Part shown: piece by piece, positions 63,278 to 64,000 of the stretch
Numbering within the stretch: the stretch's first letter is position 1
Layout: each line of letters starts with the position of its first letter
Source: Halocaridina rubra
Taxonomy: Eukaryota > Arthropoda > Malacostraca > Decapoda > Atyidae
Reading direction: 5' to 3'
Length of the DNA: 64,000 nt
NCBI GenBank assembly: GCA_037179515.1
Contig: JAXCGZ010022672.1
Location: 145,001-209,000 of the forward strand
Notes under the pieces: generated by a model
Databases searched by the model: none
Told to the model about the DNA's origin: nothing
Seen by the model: the letters and a program-made list of their open reading frames with translations, nothing else
Program-made: the position numbers and the translations under genes

Positions 63278-63383
63278 TATTATTATTATTATTATTATTG
63301 GCAACAATAATTTTCCTTTGATGATGATTGTGGAGATTATCATCATTATTATTAATATTTTTATTATTATTATTATTATTATG
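63278..63383. repeat. (ATT)n tracts
   Basis: Two ATT tracts (63278-63300 and 63346-63383) separated by a short GATGATGATTG-containing spacer. Confidence 0.9.
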
Positions 63384-63495
63384 GACTCATCAGTGTTTGT
63401 ACATCTGTTGGTTTATTTACTTTAATAACTGTGTACAGTGCCCCTCCCTAGTTAGCTGGGATAATGAGAGTGTGGGGGGTTCAGTAGAATAGAAT

Positions 63496-63689
<194 letters not shown>

Positions 63690-63763
63690 CTTTAATTAAC
63701 TTGTTCATTCAACCAAAACTATATTATTTATTGTAAAAATAATGGTTTAATTACAAATTCGTA

Positions 63764-63828
63764 ATAATAATAATAATAATAGTAATAATAATAATAATAT
63801 CTACACTTAATAATAATAATAATATCTA
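63764..63828. repeat. (AAT)n tract
   Basis: Interrupted AAT repeats on the inner side of the right inverted arm; the mirror of the ATT tract at 63278. Confidence 0.9.
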
Positions 63829-63990
63829 AGGAGAATTTTTGGAATAGACATCGTGAAAGCAATGCAGAGGTATATTAAATCCCAGCAGAGCTGGATATTC
63901 ATTATACATCTTTTATAATCCCTTCACATATTGGCCCGTCCTGGTGTCATAATCATCTTTAAAAAAAATAAATAAATAAATAAAAAAAAA
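63829..63990 (+). mobile_element. Inverted partner of copy 4 with flank
   Basis: Contains AAGGAGAATTTTTGGAATAG, then AATGCAGAGGTATATTAAAT, GATATTCATTATACATCTTT and the tail CCGTCCTGGTGTCATAATCA plus an A-rich end. This is the reverse complement of 63045-63275 with ~75 bp missing from the element part, so element and flank were duplicated together in inverted orientation. Confidence 0.65.
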
Positions 63991-64000
63991 CAAATATATA

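Overview
The window is eukaryotic, repeat-dense, AT-rich DNA with no operons or prokaryotic signals. I infer a decapod crustacean (shrimp, crab or crayfish). The reasons are the very long (TA)n, (AAT)n and (GA)n arrays, the stacks of LINEs and LTR elements, and a short retroelement whose head (GTAGTAGGTTGG...CCATGGCACCA) I recall from decapod sequences; that recollection was not checked. Almost everything recognisable is transposable-element DNA, and only one short stretch (60876-61006, minus) looks like a host coding exon.

Layout. 1-2092: 3' part of an RTE-like LINE (+). 2405-10576: CR1-like LINE copies (-), a short non-autonomous retroelement, a decayed RNase H-bearing LINE tail and long microsatellites. 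10808-11030: tRNA-derived SINE. 11504-14948: full-length 'LINE-B' (-) inserted in an old CR1 fragment. 15417-40879: one LINE-B copy broken into four pieces by (i) a segment with 32-bp terminal inverted repeats, 15801-34517, which carries a CR1 array and a complete Ty3/gypsy element (22422-33926, itself holding two CR1 insertions); (ii) an unidentified 1-kb insert; (iii) a second Ty3/gypsy element, 36213-40744, with a 5-bp target duplication. 40880-42330: decayed RNase H-bearing LINE. 42331-47838: BEL/Pao element with nearly identical 941-bp LTRs and a long ORF from which most of the RT and everything downstream of the A17-like region is missing. 48606-50345: 179-bp tandem repeat split by a truncated LINE-B. 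50523-56873: a third LINE ('LINE-C', +) split inside its RT by a short element, microsatellites and three CR1 pieces. 56874-64000: quieter DNA with a hAT-like MITE, the candidate host exon, and an inverted duplication around a (GA)n array.

How the pieces relate. The autonomous families are CR1-like (3' end made of repeated AATTAGGTAATCAC units, usually abutting CA or CATA microsatellites), LINE-B (poly-A tail), LINE-C, RTE-like, two gypsy lineages and one BEL/Pao. The short elements at 3198, 16093, 51909 and 63045 share their 5' body with the 5' end of full-length LINE-B and their last ~75 nt with its 3' tail, so they look like an internally deleted derivative mobilised by LINE-B machinery. 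Relative ages follow from the nesting: the BEL/Pao copy (one LTR difference by eye) is the youngest dated insertion; the large gypsy (about 6% LTR difference by eye) is older; the host LINE-B copy is oldest.

All similarity statements are by eye from motifs and repeat alignment within the window; no database search was possible.
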